Positions 25,305 through 33,827 of a DNA stretch of 64,000 bases are shown here, one piece after another. Made by a program: the position numbers and the translations under genes. The stretch spans positions 682,001 through 746,000 of the forward strand of contig NZ_CP078076.1 in the NCBI RefSeq assembly GCF_023101165.1, in the 5' to 3' direction. Within the stretch, counting starts at the first letter, position 1; the number at the start of each line of letters is the position of its first letter. The notes under the pieces were generated by a model. That model saw only the letters and a program-made list of their open reading frames with translations. It did no database searches and was not told the DNA's origin. The stretch comes from Microbacterium sufflavum (GTDB lineage Bacteria; Actinomycetota; Actinomycetes; Actinomycetales; Microbacteriaceae).

Positions 25305-26918
25305 TCAGGGCTCGACGCCGCCGACGACCGTCCGCTGTACGGGCAGGTCGGGGAGGTCGTCGGGTGCCACGTGCAGCGGGTTCTCCGCCCACACGGCGTA
25401 GTCGGCGCGGTAGCCGGGGGCGATGCGACCGAGGTCGCCGTCGCCCTGCGCCCGCGCAGCGCCCACGGTGTAGCCGTGCAGCGCCTGGTAGGGGGTGAGC
25501 ACCTGGTGGGGCTCGAACACCGGGGCGTCGCGGTCGCCGGGGCGGCGGCGCAGCATGGCCCACGCGAGGCCGATCCGGGCGTCGTTCTGCGCGATGGGCC
25601 AGTCCGACCCGAGGGCGACCGGGGCACCCGCGTCCCAGTAGTCGCGCACGCGCCAGGCCCTGGCGGCCCGGGCGGGGCCGAGGCGCCGCGACCAGTCGTC
25701 GGAGGCGTCGGCCTTGCGCCACTGCAGGTGCAGCGGCTGCATCGATGCGGTGATGCCGGCGGCGGCGATGCGGGCGACGTCGCGGTCGGTCGTGGTCTCC
25801 AGGTGCTCGATACGGTGCGGGGCTCCGGTGGCGCAGCGCGCGCCCGCGGCGAGGTAGGCGTCGACGACCTCGCCGACCGCGCGGTCGCCGATCGCGTGGG
25901 TCGCGACCTGGAAGCCGGCGTCGGCGTAGCGCCGCACGGTGCGGGCGTAGGCGGCGGCGTCCTTCCAGAACGGCTCCGTGCCGCCGCCGGCCGTATCGGG
26001 CTCGTACAGCCACGCGGTGCCCGTCTCGACGACCCCGTCGGCGTACAGCTTCACGACCCCGCCGCGCCACCGCTCGCCGCGGCGGTCGCGCATCCGCAGG
26101 TTCTCCGCCGTGCGGTCGGCGTCGAACCCGGGCTCGTGGTCGATCGCGGACACGATGCGGAGGGGCAGACCCGGGCCGAGCTCGAGACCGTCGAGCAGGT
26201 CGAGCGCGGCGAAGCCGCCGTCCATGATGGTGCCGCCCGTGAGGCCGGAGTCCCGCAGTCCGCGCAGCAGCTCGTGGCCCGCCGCGAGGGTCTGCGTGCG
26301 GTCGAGGGCGGGGGCGGCGAGGCGCACGGGCTCGTACGCCGCGAGCTCGCGCAGCTCCCCGGTCGGCCGCCCGTCGTCGTCGACGACGATGCACGAGGAG
26401 TCGTCGGTCTCGCGGGGCCCGGTGATGCCGGCGCGGCGGAGACCCTCGTGACTGGCGAGGGCGGTGTGCCCGTCGAACACGATGAACAGGGCGGGGAGCC
26501 CGCGCACGGCGTCGTCGATCGCATCGGCGGTCATGGGGAGCTCGTGGAAGACGTCGTAGTCGAGGTTCCAGCCGCGCACCCAGGGGTCGCGGTCGTCGCG
26601 CAGCGCGCGGTCGGCCTCGGCGCGCAGAGCCGCCAGGAAGCCGGTGCCGGTGGTGATGCCACCGAGGTCGACCCCGGCGGTGAGCTCGAGCCCCTGCAGC
26701 GGGTGGAGGTGGGCGTCGATGAGCCCCGGGGTGACCGCGGCTCCCGCGAGGTCGTGGACGACGGTGCGCGGGCCGCGCAGTTCCCGCACGAGCGCGTCGT
26801 CACCCACCGCGAGGAAGCGGCCGTCGCGCACGGCGAACGCCGAGGCCTCCGGGCGGCGGGGGTCCATGGTCACGACGCGCGCGCCGGTGACGATAGTGTC
26901 GGCGTCGAAACCCGTCAT
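25305..26918 (-). CDS. Amidohydrolase family protein (YtcJ-like)
   Basis: The 537-residue protein has the amidohydrolase-3 layout: an N-terminal beta sandwich (T-I-V-T-G-A-R-V-V-T-M-D), the first metal ligands in G-L-I-D-A-H-L-H-P (about 65-73), a later H-A-I-G-D-R-A-V segment, H-R-I-E-H and the final metal Asp in G-S-D-W-P-I. Relatives act on N-substituted amides or formamides; substrate is unknown. It is divergent from a TetR regulator, with an ATTGAAA/TTTCAAT palindrome between them, and is co-directional with the NhaC gene. The three genes look like a small regulated catabolic unit. Confidence 0.88.
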   Translation of the reverse strand: MTGFDADTIVTGARVVTMDPRRPEASAFAVRDGRFLAVGDDALVRELRGPRTVVHDLAGAAVTPGLIDAHLHPLQGLELTAGVDLGGITTGTGFLAALRAEADRALRDDRDPWVRGWNLDYDVFHELPMTADAIDDAVRGLPALFIVFDGHTALASHEGLRRAGITGPRETDDSSCIVVDDDGRPTGELRELAAYEPVRLAAPALDRTQTLAAGHELLRGLRDSGLTGGTIMDGGFAALDLLDGLELGPGLPLRIVSAIDHEPGFDADRTAENLRMRDRRGERWRGGVVKLYADGVVETGTAWLYEPDTAGGGTEPFWKDAAAYARTVRRYADAGFQVATHAIGDRAVGEVVDAYLAAGARCATGAPHRIEHLETTTDRDVARIAAAGITASMQPLHLQWRKADASDDWSRRLGPARAARAWRVRDYWDAGAPVALGSDWPIAQNDARIGLAWAMLRRRPGDRDAPVFEPHQVLTPYQALHGYTVGAARAQGDGDLGRIAPGYRADYAVWAENPLHVAPDDLPDLPVQRTVVGGVEP

Positions 26919-26937
26919 GGCGTTCTTCCTCGAGCAA

Positions 26938-26954
26938 ATTGAAAGAGTTTCAAT
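26938..26954. promoter_or_regulatory. TetR-type operator palindrome
   Basis: ATTGAAA-GAG-TTTCAAT is a perfect 7-bp inverted repeat with a 3-nt centre in the 69-bp divergent gap. A TAAAGT -10-like hexamer for the TetR gene overlaps its right edge. It is AT-rich against a very GC-rich background, as expected for an operator. Confidence 0.65.
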
Positions 26955-26987
26955 AAAGTAGCAGACACCGAGCAGGAGTGAGCCCCG

Positions 26988-27659
26988 ATGACGACATCCC
27001 CGCGCAGCGTGGGCCGCCCGTCGACCAGGGTGCTCACCGAGGAGCGGATTCTCACGGCGGCGTTCCGGCTCAGCGCCGAGCGCACACCACGGCAGTTCAC
27101 GATGACGGCGCTCGCGGAGTCCCTGGGCGTGCGCACCTCGGCGCTCTACCACCACTTCGAGAGCCGCGACGCCGTGATCCGGGCGATGCGCGGGCGGATC
27201 AGCCGCGACCTCGCCACCCCCGAGCCCGGGGCCCTGCCACTGGAGGACGCGCTCCTCGCCTGGGCGCACAGCTACCGCGACGCCACGATCGCCGCACCCC
27301 AGGCGATGGTCATGCTCGCCACCTCCCCCATCGACGCCGACGAGGGCTCGTTCGCCGACTACGAGCAGATCGCCCGCCTGCTCGCCGACGACGGCTGGCC
27401 CACCGACACCATCGTCGACGCGATCGTCGCCCTGGAGTCCTTCATCATCGGATCCGCCCTCGACGCCCTCGCCCCGGCGGACAACATGTCGCCCGGCGAC
27501 CTCGCCCCCGCCTACCCGACCTTCGCCGAGGCCGAGCGCGCTCGCGCCCGCCTCAGCTCCGACCCCGCCCGCCGCACGTTCGAGATCGGCGTGCGCGCCC
27601 TCATCCACGGCCTCACCGCGTGGGCGCGCGCCGAAAGAGCCTCCGACGCCACCGCGTAG
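26988..27659 (+). CDS. TetR family transcriptional regulator
   Basis: The 223-residue protein has an N-terminal TetR helix-turn-helix (about residues 18-60, with F-T-M-T-A-L-A-E-S-L-G-V-R-T-S-A-L-Y-H-H-F) and a helical ligand domain. It follows a GCAGGAG ribosome-binding site. It is divergent from the amidohydrolase/NhaC pair and overlooks a perfect palindrome, so it very likely represses that operon and itself. The inducer is unknown. The MntR-like gene begins 9 bp after its stop. Confidence 0.9.
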   Translation: MTTSPRSVGRPSTRVLTEERILTAAFRLSAERTPRQFTMTALAESLGVRTSALYHHFESRDAVIRAMRGRISRDLATPEPGALPLEDALLAWAHSYRDATIAAPQAMVMLATSPIDADEGSFADYEQIARLLADDGWPTDTIVDAIVALESFIIGSALDALAPADNMSPGDLAPAYPTFAEAERARARLSSDPARRTFEIGVRALIHGLTAWARAERASDATA

Positions 27660-27668
27660 GCTGGACGG

Positions 27669-28301
27669 GTGGCCTCCCCCGCAGCTGACGACTACCTCAA
27701 GACCGTCTACGCCCACACCGAATGGCAGGACGCCCCGATCACCCCGTCGGTGCTGGCGGCCAAGCTCGGCATCGCCCCGTCGTCGGTCACCGAGATGGTG
27801 AAGAAGCTCGCCGCCGCGGGGCTCGTGTCGCACGTGCCCTACGGTGCCGTGCGGCTGACCGAAGCCGGGACGACCAGAGCCCTCGCGATGGTGCGGCGCC
27901 ACCGCCTCATCGAGACCTGGCTCGTGCAGGAGTTCGGCTACGGGTGGGACGAGGTGCACGACGAGGCCGAGGTGCTGGAGCACACCATCAGCGACCGGCT
28001 GCTCGAGGGCATCGACGCCCGCCTGGGCCGCCCGCGCTTCGACCCGCACGGCGACGCGATCCCCGACGCCGACGGGCACATCGAGCGGGAGCCGTTCGTG
28101 CTGCTCGCCGACGCCACAGAGGGGCACAGCGGTCGCGTGCTGCGGGTCGACGACCGCGACTCCGACCTGCTGCGGGCCCTGGAGGCCGAGGGGCTCACGG
28201 TCGGCAGCACCGTCGAGGTCCTCGCGGACGGCGTGCGCCTGGACGGCGTCGAGCGAGCCCTTCCCGACGGAAGCGCCGGCGTCGTGTGGATCACCGCCTG
28301 A
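27669..28301 (+). CDS. mntR: DtxR-family manganese-responsive regulator (MntR-like)
   Basis: This 210-residue regulator has an N-terminal winged helix (I-T-P-S-V-L-A-A-K-L-G-I-A-P-S-S-V-T-E-M-V), a dimerisation domain and an SH3/FeoA-like C-terminus. Metal ligands are visible: Asp8, His78, Glu101, Glu104 and His105. The iron regulator DtxR has Met10 and Cys102 at the positions of Asp8 and Glu101; the acidic residues match Bacillus MntR and predict Mn2+ sensing. TAGGCT (27657-27662) lies 6 nt before the GTG, so the mRNA is leaderless. The twin boxes at mntH in this window are its probable targets. Confidence 0.88.
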   Translation: MASPAADDYLKTVYAHTEWQDAPITPSVLAAKLGIAPSSVTEMVKKLAAAGLVSHVPYGAVRLTEAGTTRALAMVRRHRLIETWLVQEFGYGWDEVHDEAEVLEHTISDRLLEGIDARLGRPRFDPHGDAIPDADGHIEREPFVLLADATEGHSGRVLRVDDRDSDLLRALEAEGLTVGSTVEVLADGVRLDGVERALPDGSAGVVWITA

Positions 28302-28337
28302 GACCTGCCGGAAACACGCGGCCTCTAGGCTGAGCAC

Positions 28338-29147
28338 ATGGCACACCGTGACGACATCGAATGCTGGCTCACCGACATGGACGGCGTGCTCGTCCATGAG
28401 AACGACGCCATCCCCGGGGCCTCCGAACTGCTCGCCGGGTGGGAGCGCAACGACATCCCCTACCTGGTGCTGACGAACAACTCGATCTTCACCGCCCGCG
28501 ACCTCTCCGCGCGCCTGCGGCAGAGCGGCCTGGTCGTGCCGGAGGAGCGCATCTGGACCTCGGCGCTCGCGACGGCCGACTTCCTGGCCCAGCAGCTGCC
28601 CGGCGGCTCCGCCTTCGTGATCGGCGAGGCCGGCATCCTCACGGCTCTGCACGAGGCGGGCTTCATCATGACCGAGACGAACCCCGACTTCGTGGTGGTC
28701 GGCGAGACCCGCAACTACTCGTTCGAGGCGATCACCAAGGCCATCCGTCACATCATCAACGGCTCGCGGTTCATCGTCACCAACCCCGACGCGACGGGCC
28801 CGAGCATGGACGGCGTGCTGCCGGCCACCGGCGCGATCGCCGCGCTCATCACGAAGGCGACCGGCAAGGAGCCCTACGTGGTCGGCAAGCCCAACCCGAT
28901 GATGTTCCGCTCGGCGCTGAACAAGATCGGTGCGCACTCCAAGAAGACGGGCATGATCGGCGACCGCATGGACACCGACATCGTCGCCGGCATCGAGGCC
29001 GGCCTGCACACCGTGCTCGTGATGACCGGCATCAGCGATCGGCGCAGCATCGAGCAGTACCCGTTCCGTCCCGACGAGATCGTCGACTCCGTCGCCGACC
29101 TGCTGCCGACCATCACCGCATCGATCCCCACCCTGGACGAGGACTGA
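28338..29147 (+). CDS. HAD-IIA family phosphatase (NagD-like)
   Basis: A 269-residue HAD-superfamily hydrolase with the NagD/IIA cap. Motif I is D-M-D-G-V-L (Asp13, Asp15), motif II lies in V-L-T-N-N-S, the motif III Lys lies in V-V-G-K-P-N-P and motif IV is G-D-R-M-D-T-D. Such enzymes dephosphorylate sugar or nucleotide monophosphates; the substrate is open. TAGGCT sits 6 nt before the ATG. The downstream YdeI-like gene starts one base after its stop, so both are probably expressed together. Confidence 0.9.
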   Translation: MAHRDDIECWLTDMDGVLVHENDAIPGASELLAGWERNDIPYLVLTNNSIFTARDLSARLRQSGLVVPEERIWTSALATADFLAQQLPGGSAFVIGEAGILTALHEAGFIMTETNPDFVVVGETRNYSFEAITKAIRHIINGSRFIVTNPDATGPSMDGVLPATGAIAALITKATGKEPYVVGKPNPMMFRSALNKIGAHSKKTGMIGDRMDTDIVAGIEAGLHTVLVMTGISDRRSIEQYPFRPDEIVDSVADLLPTITASIPTLDED

Positions 29148-29148
29148 C

Positions 29149-29718
29149 GTGGGCGCCCTCGACGACGGCGAGCGGATCGCGGCGGCCGACGCCGCGGCCT
29201 GGCGCGCCTGGCTCGAGGAGCACCACGAGCGCACCGCGGGCGTGTGGCTGCTGAGCGTGCGCGGCCGCTCCGCCGTCGGCGTCGGCTATGAGGACGCGGT
29301 GCGGCAGGCGCTGTGCTTCGGGTGGATCGACGGCCCGGTGCGCAGCTTCGACGACCAGACGAACGGCCAGTGGTTCTCGCCGCGGCGGCCCGGCAGCGGG
29401 TGGGCGGCGACGAACAAGGCGCGCATCGCCGAGCTGGAGGCCGCCGGGCTGCTGGCCCCCGCGGGCGTCCGGGCGCTGGAGGTCGCGAAGGCCAACGGCT
29501 CGTGGACCCTGCTCGACGGACCGGAGGCGGGCATCGAGCCGCCCGAGCTCACGGCCGCACTCGACGCGGACCCCGCCGCCCGTGAGAACTGGGACGCGTT
29601 CCCGAAGTCGGTGAAGAAGTTCGGGCTCACGCACATCGCGATGGCCAAGCGACCGGAGACGAAGGCCGCCCGCATCGCGAAGATCGTGGCGGACGCCGCG
29701 GAGGGGAAACGCCCATGA
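29149..29718 (+). CDS. YdeI/OmpD-associated family protein
   Basis: The 189-residue protein has the family N-terminal segment (A-W-R-A-W-L-E-E-H-H with G-V-W-L-L), the conserved A-L-C-F-G-W-I-D-G core and the F-S-P-R-R-P-G-S-x-W motif, then the C-terminal W-D-A-F-P-K-S-V-K-K-F helix. Relatives are annotated as bacteriocin-protection or OmpD-associated, but their activity is unsettled. It starts with GTG one base after the HAD stop, and its stop overlaps the next small gene (ATGA). Confidence 0.82.
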   Translation: MGALDDGERIAAADAAAWRAWLEEHHERTAGVWLLSVRGRSAVGVGYEDAVRQALCFGWIDGPVRSFDDQTNGQWFSPRRPGSGWAATNKARIAELEAAGLLAPAGVRALEVAKANGSWTLLDGPEAGIEPPELTAALDADPAARENWDAFPKSVKKFGLTHIAMAKRPETKAARIAKIVADAAEGKRP

Positions 29719-29879
29719 CCCAGAACGACCTGCTGTTCCTCGTGCTGATCCTGATCGGGCTCACGTCGCTCACCGTGATCATCGTGCAGTTCGTGCGCTC
29801 CCGTCGCGGCCGCGGCTCGGACGACGGGCGTGCCGGCTGGTGGGAAGGCCCCTGGGACGACGACGACCGCCAGCGCTGA
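29715..29879 (+). CDS. Small single-TM protein
   Basis: A 54-residue protein with one predicted membrane helix (about residues 5-27) followed by an Arg-rich stretch and an acidic, Trp-rich tail (W-W-E-G-P-W-D-D-D-D). Its ATG overlaps the stop of the YdeI-like gene, so it is translationally coupled. No family is recognised. The hydrophobic start and strict coupling make it more likely a real gene than chance. Confidence 0.6.
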   Translation: MTQNDLLFLVLILIGLTSLTVIIVQFVRSRRGRGSDDGRAGWWEGPWDDDDRQR

Positions 29880-29881
29880 GC

Positions 29882-29905
29882 CCGCGGCCGTCGCCCCGGC
29901 CGCGG
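29882..29905. terminator. Hairpin between convergent genes
   Basis: A 9-bp perfect stem (CCGCGGCCG/CGGCCGCGG) with a 6-nt loop fills the 26-bp space between the small TM gene and the ABC ATPase gene, both of which end here. It is symmetric and could terminate in both directions. Confidence 0.55.
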
Positions 29906-31537
29906 TCAGGACGCCAGCGAGGCCCCCGGGATCGCGGCCAGCAGCTCCCGTGTGTACGGGTGCTGCGGGTCGTCGAAGATGCGCTCCGGTGTGCCGCTCT
30001 CGACCACGACCCCGCGCTGCATCACGTGCACCTCGTCGGAGATCATCCGCACGACCGCGAGGTCGTGGCTGATGAAGAGGTAGCTGAGGCCCAGGCGCGT
30101 CTGCAGCTCCGCCAGCAGATCGAGGATCTGCGCCTGCACCAGCACGTCGAGCGCCGACACGGCCTCGTCCAGCACCACCAGCTCGGGTTCGAGCGCCAGC
30201 GCCCGCGCGATCGCCACGCGCTGCCGTTGTCCGCCGGAGAGCTCGTGCGGCAGCCGCTCGGCCATCGCGGCCGGGAGCGCCACCTGCTCCAGCAGCTCCA
30301 GGACGCGGGCGTGACGCGAGGCCGCGGTGCCGATGCGGTGCACGCGCAGTGGTTCCGCGATCGACTGCTCCACGGTGAACCGCGGGTCGAGCGAGGCGTA
30401 GGGGTTCTGGAACACCGGCTGCACGCGGCGGCGCAGGGCGAACAGCTCCTTGCGGCGCAGCGTGGTGAGGTCGAGCCCGTCGAACAGGATCGATCCGGAG
30501 GTGGCGTCCTCCAGCCCCAGCACCATGTTCGCGGTCGTGGACTTGCCCGACCCGGACTCCCCCACGATCGACACGGTCGTGCCGCGGCGGATCGTGAGGC
30601 TCACACCGTCGACCGCCGTGAAGGTCTGCGGCTCCCCGGCCTTGGCGCCGCGCACCGGGAACTCCTTGCGCAGGTCGCGGATCTCCACGAACGGCACGGC
30701 GTCGGTCGCGGCCGTGCGCGCGGGCAGGGCGTCGCGCCGGGAGGAGAGGCTCGGCGCCGCGGCCAGCAGCTGCCTGGTGTACTCGTGCTGCGGGTTGCCC
30801 AGCACCTGGGCGGACGTGCCCTCCTCGACCACGCGGCCCCGGAACATGACCACGATGCGGTCGGCGCGCTCGGCCGCCAGCGCCAGGTCGTGCGTGATGA
30901 GGAAGACCGCGGTCCCGAGCTCGTCGGTGAGCTGATCGAGCTGGTCGAGGATGCGGCGCTGCACCGTGACGTCGAGGGCCGAGGTGGGCTCGTCGGCGAT
31001 CAGCAGCCGGGGCTTGCACGCGAGCCCCATCGCGATCAGCACGCGCTGGCGCATCCCGCCGGAGAACTCGTGCGGGTACTGCCGTGCGCGCCGGGCGGCG
31101 TCGGCGATGCCCACCATCTCCAGCAGCTCGACCACGCGGACCTTCGTCGCCTCGCCGCTGGTGTGACCGTGCACCTCCAGCGCCTCGCCGATCTGCTCCC
31201 CCACGCGCATGAGCGGGTTGAGGTTCGACATCGGGTCCTGCGGCACGAGGCCGATCCCGGCGCCGCGCAGCGAGATCATCGCGCTCTCGGGCAGCTCGGT
31301 CAGCTCGCGCCCGTCGAAGCGGATGCTGCCCGCCGTGATCACGCCGTTCTCGGGGAGCAGGCGGTTGACGGCGGCGGCGGTCGTGGACTTCCCCGAGCCG
31401 GACTCGCCGACCACCGCGACGGTCTCGCCCGCGGCGATGTCGATGTTCACGTCGCTGATCGCGGTGATCAGCTCGGAACCGGTCCGGAAGGCGACGGCGA
31501 GGCCGTCGATGCTCAGCACGGGCGGGGTGGTGCTCAT
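29906..31537 (-). CDS. Fused dual ATPase of oligopeptide/dipeptide-type ABC importer
   Basis: The 543-residue protein carries two complete ABC ATPase domains, equivalent to OppD and OppF fused. Both have Walker A G-E-S-G-S-G-K-S-T (first at 44-52); signatures are S-G-G-M-R-Q and S-G-G-Q-R-Q, and the Walker B regions are L-L-I-A-D-E-P-T and L-V-V-L-D-E-A-V. It energises the permeases encoded upstream in the same operon. Its ATG overlaps the stop of the serine hydrolase gene (ATGA). In the context of MurQ and AnmK the cargo is probably muropeptides or anhydro-muropeptides, an inference from neighbours. It is the last gene of the operon. Confidence 0.92.
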   Translation of the reverse strand: MSTTPPVLSIDGLAVAFRTGSELITAISDVNIDIAAGETVAVVGESGSGKSTTAAAVNRLLPENGVITAGSIRFDGRELTELPESAMISLRGAGIGLVPQDPMSNLNPLMRVGEQIGEALEVHGHTSGEATKVRVVELLEMVGIADAARRARQYPHEFSGGMRQRVLIAMGLACKPRLLIADEPTSALDVTVQRRILDQLDQLTDELGTAVFLITHDLALAAERADRIVVMFRGRVVEEGTSAQVLGNPQHEYTRQLLAAAPSLSSRRDALPARTAATDAVPFVEIRDLRKEFPVRGAKAGEPQTFTAVDGVSLTIRRGTTVSIVGESGSGKSTTANMVLGLEDATSGSILFDGLDLTTLRRKELFALRRRVQPVFQNPYASLDPRFTVEQSIAEPLRVHRIGTAASRHARVLELLEQVALPAAMAERLPHELSGGQRQRVAIARALALEPELVVLDEAVSALDVLVQAQILDLLAELQTRLGLSYLFISHDLAVVRMISDEVHVMQRGVVVESGTPERIFDDPQHPYTRELLAAIPGASLAS

Positions 31538-32640
31538 GGGGTACTCGTTCCTTCGGGGTCCAGGAGGGCGGGCAGCGCCGCACGCCACAGGGTCTCGGTC
31601 GGGGCGATCTCGGCCGCGAGGAGACGGGTGCTCAGCAGCACGGCCGCGGTCCCCGTCGCCGGCACGAGGCCGAGCGCGCAGCCGGTGTAGCCCGGGTGCC
31701 ACAGCAGGCGCGTGGGGCGGCCGTCGACCGGCACGGTGTCACTGCGCCAGCCCAGGGCCTGACCGGCGTCCGGGCCGTCACGGAAGAAGTCGGCGACCGC
31801 GTCGGGGTGCCAGAGGTCGGTGTGCCGGTCGGCGTCGGCGAGCGCGGCGCCGAGCGTGAGCAGGTCGTCGACCGTGCCGAACAGGCCCGCGTGCCCGGAG
31901 ACGCCGCCGAGCGCGTGGAAGCAGTTGCCGTCGTTGACGCTGCCGGCGATCTCGTCCTCCCGCCACGGGAAGTGCCGGCGCGACGTGAGGATCGGGTAGG
32001 GGTCGCCCGTGGCCACCATGCGGCGCTCGGCGGCGTCGCCGATGCCGGAGGACGCGACGGGAGGGCCGACGGGGCCGTAGCCCGTGTGCGCGAGTCCCAG
32101 CGGCGCGGTGACGAGCTCCCGCACGGCGGCGTCGAGCGGAAGGCCGGTCACCGCGGTGATGAGGCGCCCGAGCAGGATGAAGCCCAGGTCGGAGTAGTGC
32201 CGCCCCTCGTCGAGGCCGTAGCGCAGCGGCAGGGCGTCAACGACCGCGTCGGCGGGGGCGGGGTCGAGGTACAGCGGCTGCCACTCCCACAGTCCGGCGC
32301 GGTGCTGCAGCAGGTGGCGCACCGTGGTGCCGGGAGCGCACGCGGTGCCCGGGAGGAAGCGGTCGACCGGGTCGTCGACGCCGAGGTCGCCCGCGCTCAC
32401 CAGGCGCAGCAGAGCCGTGGTGGTCGCCGCGACCTTCGACACCGAGGCGAGGTCGAAGGCGGTGTCGCGCGTGACCGGGGTTCCCGCGAGGTCCGCGAGG
32501 CCACCCACCGCGACGTCACGCGAGGTGCGCGTGACCACCCCGGCGACCACCGCGCGGGGGGCGGTGTCGCCGCGCATCACCGCCGCGACGGCCCCTGCAG
32601 CGCTCGCGCCGCGCACCTGGCCTGCTCCGTGGCCGCTCAC
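31534..32640 (-). CDS. Beta-lactamase-fold serine hydrolase, AmiE-like MurNAc-L-Ala amidase candidate
   Basis: The 368-residue serine hydrolase has the class C/PBP-type S-V-S-K (66-69), the L-L-Q-H-R-A-G-L loop, Tyr149-Ser150-Asp151 in the Y-x-N position and a distal H-P-G-Y-T-G. No signal peptide is evident, so it is cytoplasmic. In Bacillus subtilis the muropeptide-rescue operon contains AmiE, a protein of this family that removes peptide from MurNAc. Placement between AnmK and the importer ATPase supports the same role here. Its GTG overlaps the AnmK stop (GTGA). Esterase or another amidase activity cannot be excluded. Confidence 0.78.
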   Translation of the reverse strand: MSGHGAGQVRGASAAGAVAAVMRGDTAPRAVVAGVVTRTSRDVAVGGLADLAGTPVTRDTAFDLASVSKVAATTTALLRLVSAGDLGVDDPVDRFLPGTACAPGTTVRHLLQHRAGLWEWQPLYLDPAPADAVVDALPLRYGLDEGRHYSDLGFILLGRLITAVTGLPLDAAVRELVTAPLGLAHTGYGPVGPPVASSGIGDAAERRMVATGDPYPILTSRRHFPWREDEIAGSVNDGNCFHALGGVSGHAGLFGTVDDLLTLGAALADADRHTDLWHPDAVADFFRDGPDAGQALGWRSDTVPVDGRPTRLLWHPGYTGCALGLVPATGTAAVLLSTRLLAAEIAPTETLWRAALPALLDPEGTSTP

Positions 32641-33827
32641 GACGCCGTCGCCTCCCCGAGCGTGAGCGAATCGATCGCCGCGACCGGCTCCGGCATGTGC
32701 AGCGGGCCGGCGCCGGGCGTGATCGTGCCGAGGATGCGGGGCTCGCGGGCGCCCGTGCCGCCGGCGACGATGGCGGGGACACCGTGCATCGTGGACCAGC
32801 CGATGAGCGCGAGCAGGATCGCCTCCTTGCTGTCGGCGGGAGCCCCCAGCTCGTCGGCCAGCACGACCTCGGTCTCCGGCAGCGCGGCGCGCAGACCCTC
32901 GAGGATCAGCGGGTTGCGGCACCCGCCGCCCGAGACGGCGAGGAAGCCGATGCCCGCCGCGGCGACGTCGCGGGCGACCGTGCGGACGGTGAGCTCGGTG
33001 AGCGTGCGCACCACATCGGCGACCGGGATGTCGCGGCCCTGCGCGGCCAGGTGCTCGTGCACGTAGCCGAGGTGGAAGTGCTCCTTGCCGGTGCTCTTCG
33101 GCGGCGTCAGCGCGTAGTACGGGTCGTCGAGGAGGGCCGACAGCAGCGCCTCGTCGACGCGGCCGGTGCGCGCCACGGCCGCATCGTCGTCGTAGCCGAG
33201 CGGGTTGAGCCCGTGCTCCACGATGACCGCGTCGACCAGCGCGTTCGCGGGACCGATGTCGTAGGCGACCAGGCCGTCCTGGCGCACGACCGTCATGTTC
33301 GAGATGCCGCCGAGGTTGAGGGCCGCCGTGACCCCGGCTCGTCCGCGCAGCAGCAGCTCGTCGAGGAACGACACCAGCGGGGCGCCGTGGCCGCCCGCGG
33401 TGATGTCGCGGATGCGGATGTCCGACACCACGGGAACCCCGACCCTCTCCGCGATCCAGGCGGGCTGCCCGATCTGCAGGGTCCCCAGGGCGTGGGCGCC
33501 GTCGACCCAGTGGTACACGGTCTGCCCGTGGGAGCAGATCGCGTCGACCCCGCCGACCTGCGCGGCGATGTCGGCCGCGACGTCGGCGAACGCCTGGCCG
33601 ATGAGGGTGTCGAGCTCCGCGACCTCGGCGAGCGTGGTCGGCGCGGGCGGGAGGGCGGCGATCAGCCGGGCGCGCAGCTCCGGCGCGTACGGCACGCTCG
33701 TGGCCGCGAGCACGGTGCCGGTCAGGTCGACGCCGTGGTCGGTGAAGCCCCCGCTGGTCGCGAAGTCGACGACGGCGGCATCGATCCCGTCGTGCGAGGT
33801 GCCGGAGATCAGTCCGAGGACGCGCAT
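32637..33827 (-). CDS. anmK: Anhydro-N-acetylmuramic acid kinase
   Basis: AnmK phosphorylates and opens 1,6-anhydro-MurNAc to give MurNAc-6-phosphate, the substrate of MurQ. The 396-residue protein starts M-R-V-L-G-L-I-S-G-T-S-H-D-G-I-D, the family's ATP-binding opening, and shows the C-S-H-G-Q-T-V-Y-H motif, N-L-G-G-I-S-N-M-T and the catalytic A-Y-D-I-G-P-A-N-A-L-V-D segment, then V-S-G-G-G-C-R-N-P and the conserved E-A-I-L-L-A-L-I. All key motifs are intact. Its start and the murQ stop share one base (TGATG), so translation is coupled. Confidence 0.94.
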   Translation of the reverse strand: MRVLGLISGTSHDGIDAAVVDFATSGGFTDHGVDLTGTVLAATSVPYAPELRARLIAALPPAPTTLAEVAELDTLIGQAFADVAADIAAQVGGVDAICSHGQTVYHWVDGAHALGTLQIGQPAWIAERVGVPVVSDIRIRDITAGGHGAPLVSFLDELLLRGRAGVTAALNLGGISNMTVVRQDGLVAYDIGPANALVDAVIVEHGLNPLGYDDDAAVARTGRVDEALLSALLDDPYYALTPPKSTGKEHFHLGYVHEHLAAQGRDIPVADVVRTLTELTVRTVARDVAAAGIGFLAVSGGGCRNPLILEGLRAALPETEVVLADELGAPADSKEAILLALIGWSTMHGVPAIVAGGTGAREPRILGTITPGAGPLHMPEPVAAIDSLTLGEATAS